Of a stretch of 64,000 bases of DNA, positions 17,206 through 25,794 are shown in pieces. Numbering within the stretch: position 1 is the first letter of the stretch; each line of letters opens with the position of its first letter. Source of the stretch: an uncultured Dehalococcoidia bacterium (GTDB lineage Bacteria > Chloroflexota > Dehalococcoidia > Bin125); the NCBI GenBank assembly GCA_958295515.1, contig CATQGW010000001.1, positions 644,923 to 708,922 of the forward strand, read 5' to 3'. The position numbers and the translations under genes are program-made. The notes under the pieces are model-generated. The model was not told where the DNA came from and did no database searches. It was given only the letters and a program-made list of their open reading frames with translations.

Positions 17206-18176
17206 TCGGCCTGGGCGAGCTCGCCGAGCAGGGCGCGCGTGCGGTTGATCGCCGGCTCCGGGTCGTCCTCCAGCACCACGATCGCCGCCAGCAGCTCGTC
17301 GACGCCGTAGTCGTCGTGCATCGAGCGCACGCGGTCGGCGATCTCGTCGTCGGAGCCGGAGATGATCAGCGCGTCGGCCATGCGATCGGTGAAGTCGCGC
17401 CCGGCCGCCTCGTCGTAGCCGGCGTCCTGCAGCATCTGCGAGTAGTAGGGCAGGCGCTGGTAGAAGCCGAACTGCCGCCGCGCGGCGGCGTAGATCGCGG
17501 CTTGGTCCTGGCTGGCGATGATCGGGGTGTGGACGACCATCTGCGGCTTGTCGCGCCCCGCCGCGTCGGCGCCGGCCTGCTGTGCGGGCGCGGCGACATC
17601 GCGGATGTAGGGCAGCGGGCACATCCAGGAGATGCCGCCGGCGGTGATTTCGCCGCTCAATCGGAAGGCCTTCTCGCGCAGCGCAGCGATCATCGTCTGC
17701 ACCTGGGTGGGGCCGCCCGGCAGTTGGCCGCGGGCGGTGAGGATTTCGCCTTCAAAGTTGACTTGGCCCTCCTCAAGCAGGGCGCGGCAGATGGTGACGT
17801 ATTCGCGCAGGTGGGAAAGCGGCTTCTCGAAGGGGATGCCCCAGGTGCCCTCGATGGCCGGCTTGTGCGAGGGGCCGAGGCCGAGCAGGAGGCGTCCGGG
17901 CGCGATCTGGTCGACGGATGCCGCGCCCTGCACCATCGAGATCGGGTGGCGCGGGTAGGTGGGGACGATCGAGGTGCCGAGGTCGATCCGCTCGGCGCCG
18001 CTGAGCGCCGCGCCGACGAAGACGGCGAAGGGGTCCGGCGCGGCCCCGCCGACGGTCAGCCAGGCGGTGTCGAGTCCGGCCTGGTCGGCGGCGACGATGC
18101 CGTCGATTAGCTGGGGCGCGCCCATCAGCTGAATGTTGTGCGATGCGATGTGCATCCCGATGCGCATGTTCTGCAT
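17202..18176 (-). CDS. LLM-class flavin/F420-dependent oxidoreductase
   Basis: A 324-residue bacterial-luciferase-like TIM barrel: N-terminal RIGMHIASHNIQLMG, central TWLTVGG/LGTSIVPTYPRHP (cofactor-proximal strand), APGRLLLGLGPSHKP, and C-terminal ALIISGSDDEIADRV. Layout fits F420- or FMN-dependent oxidoreductases/monooxygenases; the cofactor cannot be fixed from sequence. GAGGGAGA precedes the ATG. It faces the MFS array with a 4-nt 3' overlap. A second LLM gene lies at 30428. Confidence 0.85.
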   Translation of the reverse strand: MQNMRIGMHIASHNIQLMGAPQLIDGIVAADQAGLDTAWLTVGGAAPDPFAVFVGAALSGAERIDLGTSIVPTYPRHPISMVQGAASVDQIAPGRLLLGLGPSHKPAIEGTWGIPFEKPLSHLREYVTICRALLEEGQVNFEGEILTARGQLPGGPTQVQTMIAALREKAFRLSGEITAGGISWMCPLPYIRDVAAPAQQAGADAAGRDKPQMVVHTPIIASQDQAAIYAAARRQFGFYQRLPYYSQMLQDAGYDEAAGRDFTDRMADALIISGSDDEIADRVRSMHDDYGVDELLAAIVVLEDDPEPAINRTRALLGELAQAD

Positions 18177-18255
18177 AGTGCTGTCTCCCTCAGGTGTGCG
18201 GGTTGAGGAGGAGGATACCTGCCGCGGTCGCCGGTGAGGTTTGGGAGGTCGGACG

Positions 18256-18287
18256 GTGGTTCCCGCTCGAGGGCGAGAATGACGGAA
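18256..18287. repeat. Degenerate REP-like palindrome
   Basis: GGTTCCCGCTCGAGGGCGAG followed by AATGACGGAAAA is a mismatched copy of the window's recurrent palindrome, in the 143-nt gap between two co-directional genes. A fuller hairpin occurs at 22.2-22.4 kb. Confidence 0.55.
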
Positions 18288-18319
18288 AAAGGGGGTGGGA
18301 GTAACGGAGGAGGGGAGGG

Positions 18320-19315
18320 TTAGCGGTCGTCGGGGGGGCGGGCCCATTGGGGGCGGGTTTGGTCGGGTGGGGGGGCGAAGGAGGGGTCGTCCTGGGGGCG
18401 GGGTTGGGGTTCGGTAGGGGCGTCGTTTTGGCCGTTGGCGCCGGCGGCGAAGCGGGCGGCTTCTTCGCCCATTTCGGGGTGGGCGGCGACGGTGGCGGCG
18501 ACGCGCTCTTCGACGGTGGGTGCGAAGTCGGCGCGGGCGGCGACTTCTTCCTGGACGTCGGCGGGGAGTTCGGCGGCGAAGCGGGAGCGTTCGTCGCGGA
18601 CGGTGTAGCGGAAGAGTTCTTGTTCTTCGGGTTCGAGCAGGCGTCCGTCGCGCATTTCTTCGACGCGGGGGACGAGTTCCATGACGGTGCGGTCGTGGGT
18701 GGTGGTGATGATGGTGACGCCCTCATCGACGACGAGGTCGTGGAGCAGGGAGAAGATGCTGACGGCGGTGGTGGAGTCGAGTTCGCCGGTGGGTTCGTCG
18801 GCGAGGATTAGGGCGGGGGCGTTGGCGAGTGCGCGTGCGATGGCGACGCGCTGCTGCTCGCCGCCGGAGAGTTCGTAGGGGCGGTGGCGGGCGCGGCCGG
18901 CGAGGCCGACCTGTTCGAGCAATCGTTCGGCGCGGCGGCGGCGCTCGCGGATGCCGGCGCCGGCGATGCGCAGGGCGAGTTCGACGTTTTCGTAGGCGGA
19001 GAGCAGGGGCAGTAGGCCGAAGGACTGGAAGACGAAGCCGATGCGATGCCGGCGCAGTTGGGTGAGTTGGGATTCGTTGTAGCTGGTGATGTTTTCGCCG
19101 TCGACGAAGACTTCGCCGCCGGTGGGTTGGTCGAGTCCGGCGATCATGTTGAGCAGGGTGGTTTTGCCGGAGCCGGAGCGTCCGATGAGGGCGACGAATT
19201 CGCCCTGGCGGACCTGGAGTGAGGCGTCGCGGACGGCCCAGATGTCTTCGCTGCCGACGCGGAAGCGTCGGCTGACATCGCGCACGTCAACGACGAGGTC
19301 GGTGTTGGCGGTCAT
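18320..19315 (-). CDS. ABC transporter ATP-binding protein (LolD/MacB-type) with disordered tail
   Basis: A 331-residue ATPase. Walker A GRSGSGKTT, Q-loop FVFQSFGLLP, signature LSGGEQQR, Walker B LILADEP followed by TGELDS, and H-loop TTTHD place it in the LolD/FtsE/MacB class that works with FtsX-like permeases. After about residue 230 there is a roughly 100-residue extension (ELFRYTVRDERSR..., then a Pro/Gln-rich end) not found in the core family. Its ATG overlaps the stop of the upstream ATPase gene. No permease gene is adjacent, so the partner must be elsewhere. Confidence 0.88.
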   Translation of the reverse strand: MTANTDLVVDVRDVSRRFRVGSEDIWAVRDASLQVRQGEFVALIGRSGSGKTTLLNMIAGLDQPTGGEVFVDGENITSYNESQLTQLRRHRIGFVFQSFGLLPLLSAYENVELALRIAGAGIRERRRRAERLLEQVGLAGRARHRPYELSGGEQQRVAIARALANAPALILADEPTGELDSTTAVSIFSLLHDLVVDEGVTIITTTHDRTVMELVPRVEEMRDGRLLEPEEQELFRYTVRDERSRFAAELPADVQEEVAARADFAPTVEERVAATVAAHPEMGEEAARFAAGANGQNDAPTEPQPRPQDDPSFAPPPDQTRPQWARPPDDR

Positions 19316-20247
19316 CGGGGGGGTGGTCCGTCTTCGCTTTGGACGGGGGTGATGACGATGCGGCCGTCGCGATGGTCGACGCGGGCGCGGCGGCCGAGGT
19401 CGACGGCTTCGAGCAGGGGTTTGGGGATTTGCAGGCGTCCGGCGCCGTCGACGACGGCGTATTCGTCGTGGACGACTTCGGCGATGTCGGTGCCTGGGTG
19501 CTCGATGCGTCGGACGGTTTCGGTGGCGATGGTGCCGTCGCGGATGGCGACGACGCGGTCGACGCGTGCGGCGATGGCGGGGTCGTGGGTGACGACGATG
19601 ATGGTGAGTCCGAACTGGTTGGTGAGGTTGCGGAAGAGTTCGAAGATTTCTTCGGAGGTGTGGGTGTCGAGTTCGCCGGTGGGTTCGTCGGCGAGGAGGA
19701 GTGGGGGATCGTTGCTGAGGGCGACGCCGATGCTGACGCGCTGCTGCTCGCCGCCGGAGAGTTGGTCGGGTCGTTGGCGTCGTTTGTCGGTGAGGCCGAC
19801 GGCTTCGAGCAGTTGGAGGGCGCGCTCGCGGGCGTGTTTGCGGGTGCGCCCGGCGAGGATCATGGGGACTTCGATGTTTTGTTGTGCGGAGAGGTAGGGG
19901 ATGAGGTTGCGTCCGGTTTGCTGCCAGACGAAGCCGACTTCTTCGCGGCGGTAGTCGACGAGTGCTTCTTCGGTGAGGGCGAGCAGGTCGCGCTGGTTGA
20001 CGAAGGCGGCGCCGGCGCTGGGGACATCGAGGCCGGCGAGGACGTTGAGCAGGGTGGATTTTCCGGAGCCGGAGGCGCCGACGATGGCGAGGACTTCGCC
20101 GCGGGCGACGCTGAGGTCGAGGCCGCGCAGGGCGACGACTTCGAGGTCGGCGATTTTGTAGATTTTGAACAGGTCGCGGCAGACGACGTGGTCGTCCTGG
20201 GCGAGTTGTTCGGGTCGCGGCGGTGGGGTGGCGGCATTGGTGGTCAT
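19312..20247 (-). CDS. ABC transporter ATP-binding protein with C-terminal AbrB-like domain
   Basis: A 311-residue LolD/MacB-type ATPase: Walker A GASGSGKST, Q-loop FVWQQTGRNLIP, signature LSGGEQQR, Walker B LLLADEPTGELD, H-loop VVTHD. Residues about 262-305 (YAVVDGAGRLQIPKPLLEAV...GRIVITP) match the looped-hinge strand pattern of AbrB/SpoVT swapped-hairpin domains, normally a DNA-binding or dimerisation unit. The ATG at 20247 lacks a strong Shine-Dalgarno; an upstream in-frame ATG at 20295 is an alternative. Coupled (ATGA) to the second ATPase at 18320. Confidence 0.85.
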   Translation of the reverse strand: MTTNAATPPPRPEQLAQDDHVVCRDLFKIYKIADLEVVALRGLDLSVARGEVLAIVGASGSGKSTLLNVLAGLDVPSAGAAFVNQRDLLALTEEALVDYRREEVGFVWQQTGRNLIPYLSAQQNIEVPMILAGRTRKHARERALQLLEAVGLTDKRRQRPDQLSGGEQQRVSIGVALSNDPPLLLADEPTGELDTHTSEEIFELFRNLTNQFGLTIIVVTHDPAIAARVDRVVAIRDGTIATETVRRIEHPGTDIAEVVHDEYAVVDGAGRLQIPKPLLEAVDLGRRARVDHRDGRIVITPVQSEDGPPPR

Positions 20248-20321
20248 GGCCGCACGCTCGTCCTTCCGGCGCTCGGGGCAGGCGCAGATCACCATACCGC
20301 GTCGGGGGCTGATGCGCCCGC

Positions 20322-20885
20322 TCAGAAGGGACCGGAGATGAAATTCCAGATGGCGTCGAGGGCGTCGAGGGCGGTGAAGTCGTCGAGCCATTTGCCGGTG
20401 TGGAGGACATATTCGTGGAAGATTTTGAGCACGGCGAGGATGATCAGCCAGCGGATTGCGGTGGGGCGGTCGAGCGGTTTGAGTTCGCCATCGGGGTTGC
20501 GTACGAAGCGTTTGGGCCAGTGTGGGCGGCTGGCGACGTAGAGGAACCAGAATTCAAAGACGTTGGGGAAGAAGATCAGGATTTCGCGTCCGGCGCCGGC
20601 GAGGAAGGCGATGAAGCCGACGAGGCGGTAGGCGAAGAGTGCGACGGCGATGCGCCGTTCGAGGCCGCTCCAGCGGAGGGCGACGAAGAGGAAGAGGAGG
20701 ATGTAGACCTGATCGACCCATTTGTCCCACTCCTGGTAGTTGGGGATGCCTCCAAGGTCGATGAGTTGCCGCCAGAAGAGGTCTGAGAGGTCGATGAAGA
20801 CGGCGAGTAGTCCGCCGAGGAAGGCCCAGCGGAGGACGGGGAGGGAGCCGGCGACGCGGATGAGTGCGATGACGAGGGCTTCCAT
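20322..20885 (-). CDS. Polytopic membrane protein, unknown function
   Basis: A 187-residue hydrophobic protein with about four to five helices: ALVIALIRVAGSLPVL, FLGGLLAVFIDL, VYILLFLFVALRW, AVALFAYRLVGFIAFLAGA, AIRWLIILAVLKIF. Charged loops include an aromatic IPNYQEWDKWVDQ stretch. No family recognised. It precedes the two ABC ATPases on the same strand (74-nt gap), but it is too short and lacks the periplasmic domain of an FtsX-like permease, so a transporter role is not supported. Confidence 0.65.
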   Translation of the reverse strand: MEALVIALIRVAGSLPVLRWAFLGGLLAVFIDLSDLFWRQLIDLGGIPNYQEWDKWVDQVYILLFLFVALRWSGLERRIAVALFAYRLVGFIAFLAGAGREILIFFPNVFEFWFLYVASRPHWPKRFVRNPDGELKPLDRPTAIRWLIILAVLKIFHEYVLHTGKWLDDFTALDALDAIWNFISGPF

Positions 20886-20921
20886 GGGTGGAGGCTAGGC
20901 GGTGTGGGGTGTGAGATGGCG

Positions 20922-20927
20922 TAGAAT
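20922..20927 (+). promoter_or_regulatory. Candidate -10 box (TAGAAT) of the toxin-antitoxin operon
   Basis: TAGAAT lies 20 nt before the TTG at 20948, leaving room for the AGGAGG ribosome-binding site in a short leader. No convincing -35 element is seen. TA operons are normally autorepressed, but no clear operator repeat is visible here. Confidence 0.35.
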
Positions 20928-20947
20928 TTGTGTGCAGGAGGAAGAGG

Positions 20948-21643
20948 TTGACGACGATGCCCGCAGCTGCGCCGCAATCCGCGCCTGCTTTTGAGGGGAT
21001 TTACGACGTGCCGGAGACGGCACGCTATCTGCAGGCGGCGGCGAACGGTGAGCGGCTCTATCCGGTGCGCTCGCACACGTTGATTCGCTGGATTCGGCGA
21101 GGCGTTGCGACGCCTGAGTTGAGTGGGGTGGGAGGTCGTGAGCTGCTGATCGGCTTTGAGGATGTGATTTCGCTGCGGGTGATCGCTGCGCTGCGCGCGG
21201 CGGGGGTGAGTTGGCGGGAGATTGAGCGGAGTGGGGAGTGGCTCCGAACGGCGACTGGAGCGGCGCGACCGTTCGCCACAGCGTGGCTGTGGGCGGGACA
21301 GGGGGAGGTGTTTGCCGACTGGTGTGAGCGGCTGGTCTCCGCCAGCCGGCAGGGGCAGTTGGTGTTGGGGATGCTGCGCGAGTACCTGATCCCCATCCAC
21401 GGGCTGACCTTTAGCCCTGAGACGCACGCTGCGACCTCTTGGGAGCCGGTTGAGCGGGTGATGCTGAAACCGACCATCCAGTTCGGCTCGCCGTGTGTGA
21501 CAGGTACGCGGATCCCGACGCGAACGATCGCGGGGATGATTGAGGCGGGTGATCCGGCGGAGTGGGTGGCGTCGTCGTTCGATCTCTCGCTCGAAGAAGT
21601 GCAGGCGGCGTGTGACTGGGAAGCTCGGCTCGGATCCGGATAA
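20948..21643 (+). CDS. DUF433-family antitoxin-like DNA-binding protein
   Basis: A 231-residue protein. The N-terminal part is a MerR-like helix-turn-helix (YDVPETARYLQAA...HTLIRWIRRG, then FEDVISLRVIAALRAAGVSWREIE); the C-terminal part is a DUF433 domain (IQFGSPCVTGTRIPTRTIAGMIEAGD). This architecture is the antitoxin half of a VapBC-like pair with DUF5615 proteins. The TTG start is chosen because AGGAGG lies 6 nt upstream; the ATG at 20957 (three codons later) is the alternative. The next gene overlaps its 3' end by 32 nt, typical of TA operons. Confidence 0.8.
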   Translation: MTTMPAAAPQSAPAFEGIYDVPETARYLQAAANGERLYPVRSHTLIRWIRRGVATPELSGVGGRELLIGFEDVISLRVIAALRAAGVSWREIERSGEWLRTATGAARPFATAWLWAGQGEVFADWCERLVSASRQGQLVLGMLREYLIPIHGLTFSPETHAATSWEPVERVMLKPTIQFGSPCVTGTRIPTRTIAGMIEAGDPAEWVASSFDLSLEEVQAACDWEARLGSG

Positions 21644-22040
21644 TCCGCTCTTCTTGCTTGACGAGTCGCTGACCCCGGCGGTTGCGGCGGCGCTGGCGTT
21701 GGTTGGATATCGCTTCGTGACCGTTGTCGCGGCATTCGGGCGCAACGCGGTGGAGGATCCTGAGATCATCGAGTGGTGCCGGACGCAGAACGCGGTGTGG
21801 GTGCATGCGGATGATCGGGCGCGCAAGCAGCATCGAGCGCTGCTGCTGCAGAGCGGAATCCTCACTGTCTGGGTCTACCGGAAGCGAGGGCGAATGACGG
21901 CCAGGGAGCAGTTGCGCGTTCTCGTGTACACGCTGCCGCAGCTGATCCGCGACTGGCGTGAGCGGCCCCACGTTCGCCATTACCGCGTTGCGGCCGTGAA
22001 TGAGTATGCGAAGCCTGGGGTGCGCCAGGTTGAGTTGTGA
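21612..22040 (+). CDS. DUF5615 PIN-like toxin candidate
   Basis: A 142-residue PIN-fold protein starting at a GTG inside the antitoxin's last codons. Conserved acidic positions match the family: LLDESL (first Asp), DPEIIEW (Glu) and VHADD near the centre. DUF5615 proteins are predicted Mg-dependent RNases paired with DUF433 antitoxins. Overlap with the upstream frame (32 nt) implies translational coupling and tight stoichiometry. Activity is inferred from the family, and the start codon is uncertain by a few residues. Confidence 0.75.
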   Translation: MTGKLGSDPDNPLFLLDESLTPAVAAALALVGYRFVTVVAAFGRNAVEDPEIIEWCRTQNAVWVHADDRARKQHRALLLQSGILTVWVYRKRGRMTAREQLRVLVYTLPQLIRDWRERPHVRHYRVAAVNEYAKPGVRQVEL

Positions 22041-22087
22041 TGCGCGAGGGTAGAGGGTGGTGTGACGGGGGCTTGGAGGGCGGCACG

Positions 22088-22370
22088 GCGAGATGCCCGC
22101 GGCGAGCGCGGGTATGACGGGGGTAGCGGGCACGGGTATGACGGAAGTGGGGGCGGTGCCCACCCCGTCATTCCCGCGAACGCGGGAATCTCATGGCGGT
22201 GCCTGGGAGGTTGCGCGGGGGAGATTCCCGCTCGGGGGCGGGAATGACGGAAATAAGAAGGCAGGGGTGACGGAAATGGGGGCGGGGATGGCGAGAGGGG
22301 GTAGGTGTGGCGGATGGCGGGGCTTTGGAGGAGGGGCGGGGGGATTCCCGCTCGGGGGCGGGAATGACGG
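22088..22370. repeat. BIME-like cluster of REP palindromes (convergent gap 22041-22447)
   Basis: The 407-nt gap between the convergent DUF5615 and phoU genes holds no credible gene but at least four palindromes: one GATGCCCGC...GCGGGTATGACGG unit (22090s), one inverted CGTCATTCCCGC...GCGGGAATCT (22165-22192), and two GATTCCCGCTCGGG...GGGAATGACGG copies (22222-22250, 22342-22370). The inverted pair encloses a linker containing TGGGAGGTTGCGCGGGGG that recurs at 41.3 and 52.9 kb. Confidence 0.8.
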
Positions 22371-22447
22371 AAATAGGGTGGCGGGGGTGGCGGAAATGGG
22401 GGCGGGGGGATGACGGCGGGGTGGGGTGGATGTGACGGGGGGTGGGG

Positions 22448-23122
22448 TCAGTATTTGGAGACGTTGATTTCTTCGAAGTGGCCGGTGACCAGGAAGATGG
22501 CTCGCTCGCAGATGTTGGTGGCGCGGTCGCCGATGCGTTCGAGGTTGTGGGAGCACCAGAGGACGTGGGTGACGGCGTCGAAGTCGGCGGCGTCGCTGCC
22601 GAGGCGGGCGAGGCGCTCGATCAGGCGTCGGTGGAGGTCGGTGTAGAGGTCGTCAACGGCGTCGTCCTGGTCGCAGGTGCTGCGGGCGAGGGTTTCGTCG
22701 CGGTCGATGAAGGAGCGGGTGGCGTTGCGCAGCATTTCGCGGACGAGGTCGGACATGCGCCAGAGGTCGGGTTCGGTGGCGGCGATGGGATTTTCTTCGA
22801 GGAAGATGGCGATGCGTGCGATGCCTTCGGCGTGGTCGGCGATGCGTTCGAGGTTGGAGGCGATGGCGTTGAGTGAGATGAGTTCGCGGAGGTCGCCGGC
22901 GACGGGCTGCTGGAGGGCGATGAGGTTGAGGACGGTTTCTTCGATTTCGTAGCGCAGTTCGTTGATGGCGGCGTCGCCGTCACAGACGGCGCGGGCGAGC
23001 AGGAGGTCGCGGCGGAGGAGGGCTTGCATGGCGTCGATGATGCTGCGGTCGGCGCGGGCGTGGAGGAGGCGCAATCGGTCGATCGCTCCTTGTCGATCGT
23101 TGGCGTAGGCGGTGCGTGTCAT
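22448..23122 (-). CDS. phoU: Phosphate signalling protein PhoU
   Basis: A 224-residue all-helical protein made of two three-helix repeats, each with the PhoU metal-binding style motif: ISLNAIASNLERIADHAEGIA in the first and VLWCSHNLERIGDRATNI in the second. It links the Pst transporter to the PhoR kinase and represses the regulon when phosphate is ample. It is the last gene of the pst block (42 nt after pstB), and length is normal for the family (about 215-240). Confidence 0.94.
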   Translation of the reverse strand: MTRTAYANDRQGAIDRLRLLHARADRSIIDAMQALLRRDLLLARAVCDGDAAINELRYEIEETVLNLIALQQPVAGDLRELISLNAIASNLERIADHAEGIARIAIFLEENPIAATEPDLWRMSDLVREMLRNATRSFIDRDETLARSTCDQDDAVDDLYTDLHRRLIERLARLGSDAADFDAVTHVLWCSHNLERIGDRATNICERAIFLVTGHFEEINVSKY

Positions 23123-23164
23123 GAGGGGGAATCCCGCCCAGGCGAGGCGGTGCGTGAAGCCGGA

Positions 23165-24103
23165 TCAGCCGTACCTGCCCGTAATGTAGTCCTCTGTGCG
23201 TGGGTCCGTGGGGTTGGTGAAGATTTCGGTGGTGGGACCGAACTCGACGAGCCGGCCGGTGCGCTCCTCGCCGGCGAGCAGGAAGGCGGTGAAGTCGGAG
23301 ACGCGGCCGGCCTGTTGCATGTTGTGGGTGACGACGACGATGGTGTAGTCCTCGGCGAGTTCGCGCATGAGGTCTTCGATTTTGAGGGTGGCGACGGGGT
23401 CGAGGGCGCTGGCGGGCTCGTCCATGAGGATGACTTCGGGCTGGACGGCGATGGCGCGTGCGATGCAGAGGCGCTGCTGTTGTCCGCCGGAGAGGGCGAG
23501 GCCGCTCTTGCCGAGATCGTCGCGCACTTCGTCCCACAGGGCGGCGCGGCGCAGGGCGTCCTCAACGAGGCGGTCCATGTCGCCGCTGTAGCCGTTGATG
23601 CGAGCGCCGAAGGCGACGTTTTCGTAGATGGACTTGGGGAAGGGGTTGGGCTTCTGGAAGACCATGCCGATGCGTCGGCGGACGTCGACGGCGTCGATTT
23701 TGGGGCTGAGCAGGTCGAGTTCGCCGAAGCGGATGTGGCCTTCGACGCGGGCGCTGGGGATCAGGTCGTTCATGCGGTTGAGGCAGCGCAGGAGGGTGCT
23801 CTTGCCGCAGCCGGAGGGGCCGATCAGGGCGGTGACGCGGTTGCGAGGGATTTGCAGGCTGATGCGGTCGACGGCCTGGAAAGCGCCGTAGAAGACTGAG
23901 ACATTGTTCAGGGCGAGGGCGAGTTCAACGTCCTCGGGGAGTTCGTGCCGCACGGCGCTGCGGGTCGGGTCGAGATGGACGGCCTCGATCGTCTGGCCCG
24001 GCCTGGGGGCTTCGATGACTGCGCCGACGGCGTCGGAGGCGACCTGGGAGCGCTGGCTGGCTGCGTCGTCGAGCGCAGCGGGGGCGAGCGGTTGTTGCGA
24101 CAT
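23165..24103 (-). CDS. pstB: Phosphate ABC transporter ATPase PstB
   Basis: A 312-residue ATPase with a roughly 65-residue N-terminal extension before the core: [14 protein letters not shown], Walker [10 protein letters not shown], PstB-typical [10 protein letters not shown] and [19 protein letters not shown], signature LSGGQQQR, Walker [14 protein letters not shown]-loop [10 protein letters not shown]. It powers phosphate import with PstA/PstC. The ATG at 24103 is chosen for its AAGGA 7 nt upstream. The acidic/Ala-rich extension is unusual compared with the usual ~260 residues. Confidence 0.94.
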   Translation of the reverse strand: MSQQPLAPAALDDAASQRSQVASDAVGAVIEAPRPGQTIEAVHLDPTRSAVRHELPEDVELALALNNVSVFYGAFQAVDRISLQIPRNRVTALIGPSGCGKSTLLRCLNRMNDLIPSARVEGHIRFGELDLLSPKIDAVDVRRRIGMVFQKPNPFPKSIYENVAFGARINGYSGDMDRLVEDALRRAALWDEVRDDLGKSGLALSGGQQQRLCIARAIAVQPEVILMDEPASALDPVATLKIEDLMRELAEDYTIVVVTHNMQQAGRVSDFTAFLLAGEERTGRLVEFGPTTEIFTNPTDPRTEDYITGRYG

Positions 24104-24169
24104 GAGCGTTCCTTTCCGGCTCACTGCCCCGAGCGTCCTACGTGCGTGCAGGCTGCACCGAGAATTCTA

Positions 24170-25468
24170 CTACCACTCGGTGCGGCTGCGGTGGCGCATG
24201 ATGATTGCGGCGCTGTTCATGAGCAGCAGGATGAGCAGCAGGATGAGGATGGTTGAGGCGGCGACCTCGTGGAAGGCGGACTGGGGGCGGGTGACCCAGT
24301 TGAAAATTTGGATTGGCAGGACGGTGAAGTCGTCGGTGGGGGTGTCGGGCAGGAAGGCGATGAAGGTGAGCGCGCCCATGGCGATGAGTGGTGCGGTTTC
24401 GCCGATGGCGCGGGACATGGCGAGGATGTTGCCGGTGAGCATGCCGCCGAAGGCGTAGGGGAGGACGTGATGGCGGATGACTTGCCAGCGGGTGGCGCCG
24501 ACGGCGTAGGCGGCTTCGCGCATTGAGGGTGGGACGGCGCGGAGGGATTCCTGGGCGCTGACGATGATGATCGGCATGACCAGGAGGGCCATGGTGAGCG
24601 CGCCGGCGAGGACGCTGCGATCGAATTCGAGGACGCGCACGAAGAGTTGGAGGCCGAGCAGTCCGTAGACGATGGAGGGGACGCCGGCGAGGTTGGCGAT
24701 GTTGACCTGGATGAAGCGAGAGAACCAGTTGCGGCGTGCGTATTCTTCGAGATAGATGGCTGCGCCGATGCCGAGGGGGAAGGCGGCGGCGGCGGTGATG
24801 GTCATCATGTAGAGGGTGCCGACGAGGGCGGGGAAGATGCCGATTCGGTCGGGGGACTGTGAGGGTGGGGAGGAGAGGAAGCCGGGTTCGAGGAAGAGAT
24901 AGAAGCCCCAGGCGGCGAGGATGACGGCGGGCCAGACGAGGGAGGGGCTGCGGAGACGGCGTGCGCCGCGCCAGGCGACGGCGAGCAGCCCGCCGGGGAG
25001 GAGCAGCCCGACGAGCACGATGCGGAAGGTTTGCCAGGCGGTGGCTTCGCTGAGCAGGTCGAAGATGTGGCCGCCGGTCTTGACGTAGTAGGCGTCCTCG
25101 AAGCCGACGTAGATGAGATGCCCGAAGATTGCGGCGGGCAGGGCGCTGAGGACGCAGAGGGCGGCGAAGGCGGGAGGGGCGAGTTCGCTTCGGCGGTGGG
25201 CGAGTCTGGGTAGGAGGAAGGGGGTCAAGACGGCGATTGGGAAGGCCCAGGCGAGCCAGCCCATGCCATCGGGCAGGGAGGCGGCGCTGGGCGGGGCGAA
25301 GGGGACGGAGCCGCCGTCGACGACGACTTCGATGACGAGCGCGCCGAGCAGGACGACGCCGACGCAGATGGCGATGAAGCAGCCGAGCAGGAAGGTGCTG
25401 GAGAAGAGGCGACGCAGGGCGAGCCTGGGTCGAAAGGCGGGCGCGGTGCCGCGGGTGGTGAAGCTCAT
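24170..25468 (-). CDS. pstA: Phosphate ABC transporter permease PstA, with long N-terminal extension
   Basis: A 432-residue permease. The C-terminal ~240 residues are the standard PstA core ([28 protein letters not shown], then the EAA loop [24 protein letters not shown], and [15 protein letters not shown]). The first ~190 residues add about four hydrophobic segments ([62 protein letters not shown]) beyond the single helix of short PstA proteins. Its ATG overlaps the stop of the small gene at 25465, so it is translationally coupled and has no Shine-Dalgarno of its own. Confidence 0.92.
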   Translation of the reverse strand: MSFTTRGTAPAFRPRLALRRLFSSTFLLGCFIAICVGVVLLGALVIEVVVDGGSVPFAPPSAASLPDGMGWLAWAFPIAVLTPFLLPRLAHRRSELAPPAFAALCVLSALPAAIFGHLIYVGFEDAYYVKTGGHIFDLLSEATAWQTFRIVLVGLLLPGGLLAVAWRGARRLRSPSLVWPAVILAAWGFYLFLEPGFLSSPPSQSPDRIGIFPALVGTLYMMTITAAAAFPLGIGAAIYLEEYARRNWFSRFIQVNIANLAGVPSIVYGLLGLQLFVRVLEFDRSVLAGALTMALLVMPIIIVSAQESLRAVPPSMREAAYAVGATRWQVIRHHVLPYAFGGMLTGNILAMSRAIGETAPLIAMGALTFIAFLPDTPTDDFTVLPIQIFNWVTRPQSAFHEVAASTILILLLILLLMNSAAIIMRHRSRTEW

Positions 25469-25794
25469 GGTTGGTCCGGGCAATGGCGCGCGTGTTCCTC
25501 GGCGAGATAGATGCGGCTATCTGCGCCGGTGGTGATGGTGGGGTGGCGCGAGAAGGCGTTGGGGTTGAGTCGGAGGGAGTGATCGAAGGCGGCGCAGAGG
25601 GCGGGCGGGTAGCGCGTTTGGGATTGATCGGGGCCGCCAAGCTCGGCGTAGTGGGCGTCGATATCGGTCCAGGTGAGCGTCGGGGAGCCGATGTGTGCGG
25701 CGTAGACGCCGAGCGCGATGACGGCGGCGAAGAGGAGGCCGAAGGCGGCGAGGCGCAGGCGCTGCGCGTCGGCGAGGCGGAGCGGGGGGCTCAT
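25465..25794 (-). CDS. Small single-pass membrane protein between pstC and pstA
   Basis: A 109-residue protein: short basic N terminus ([12 protein letters not shown]), one helix ([19 protein letters not shown]), then an exported hydrophilic part with [20 protein letters not shown] and a His/Cys-containing C terminus ([11 protein letters not shown]). ATGA overlaps join it to pstC upstream and pstA downstream, so all three are translated in series. Two Cys residues lie in the exported part. I know of no Pst subunit of this kind; a scaffold, gate or regulator of the PstAC heterodimer is an inference from position. Confidence 0.75.
   Translation of the reverse strand: MSPPLRLADAQRLRLAAFGLLFAAVIALGVYAAHIGSPTLTWTDIDAHYAELGGPDQSQTRYPPALCAAFDHSLRLNPNAFSRHPTITTGADSRIYLAEEHARHCPDQP

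Noticed and set aside
20322-20885. Membrane protein as permease of the adjacent ABC ATPases
   Set aside because: 187 residues, no extracytoplasmic MacB/FtsX domain and no matching helix pattern.
22088-22370. REP cluster considered as a CRISPR
   Set aside because: Units are palindromic, irregularly spaced and mixed in orientation, and there are no cas genes.
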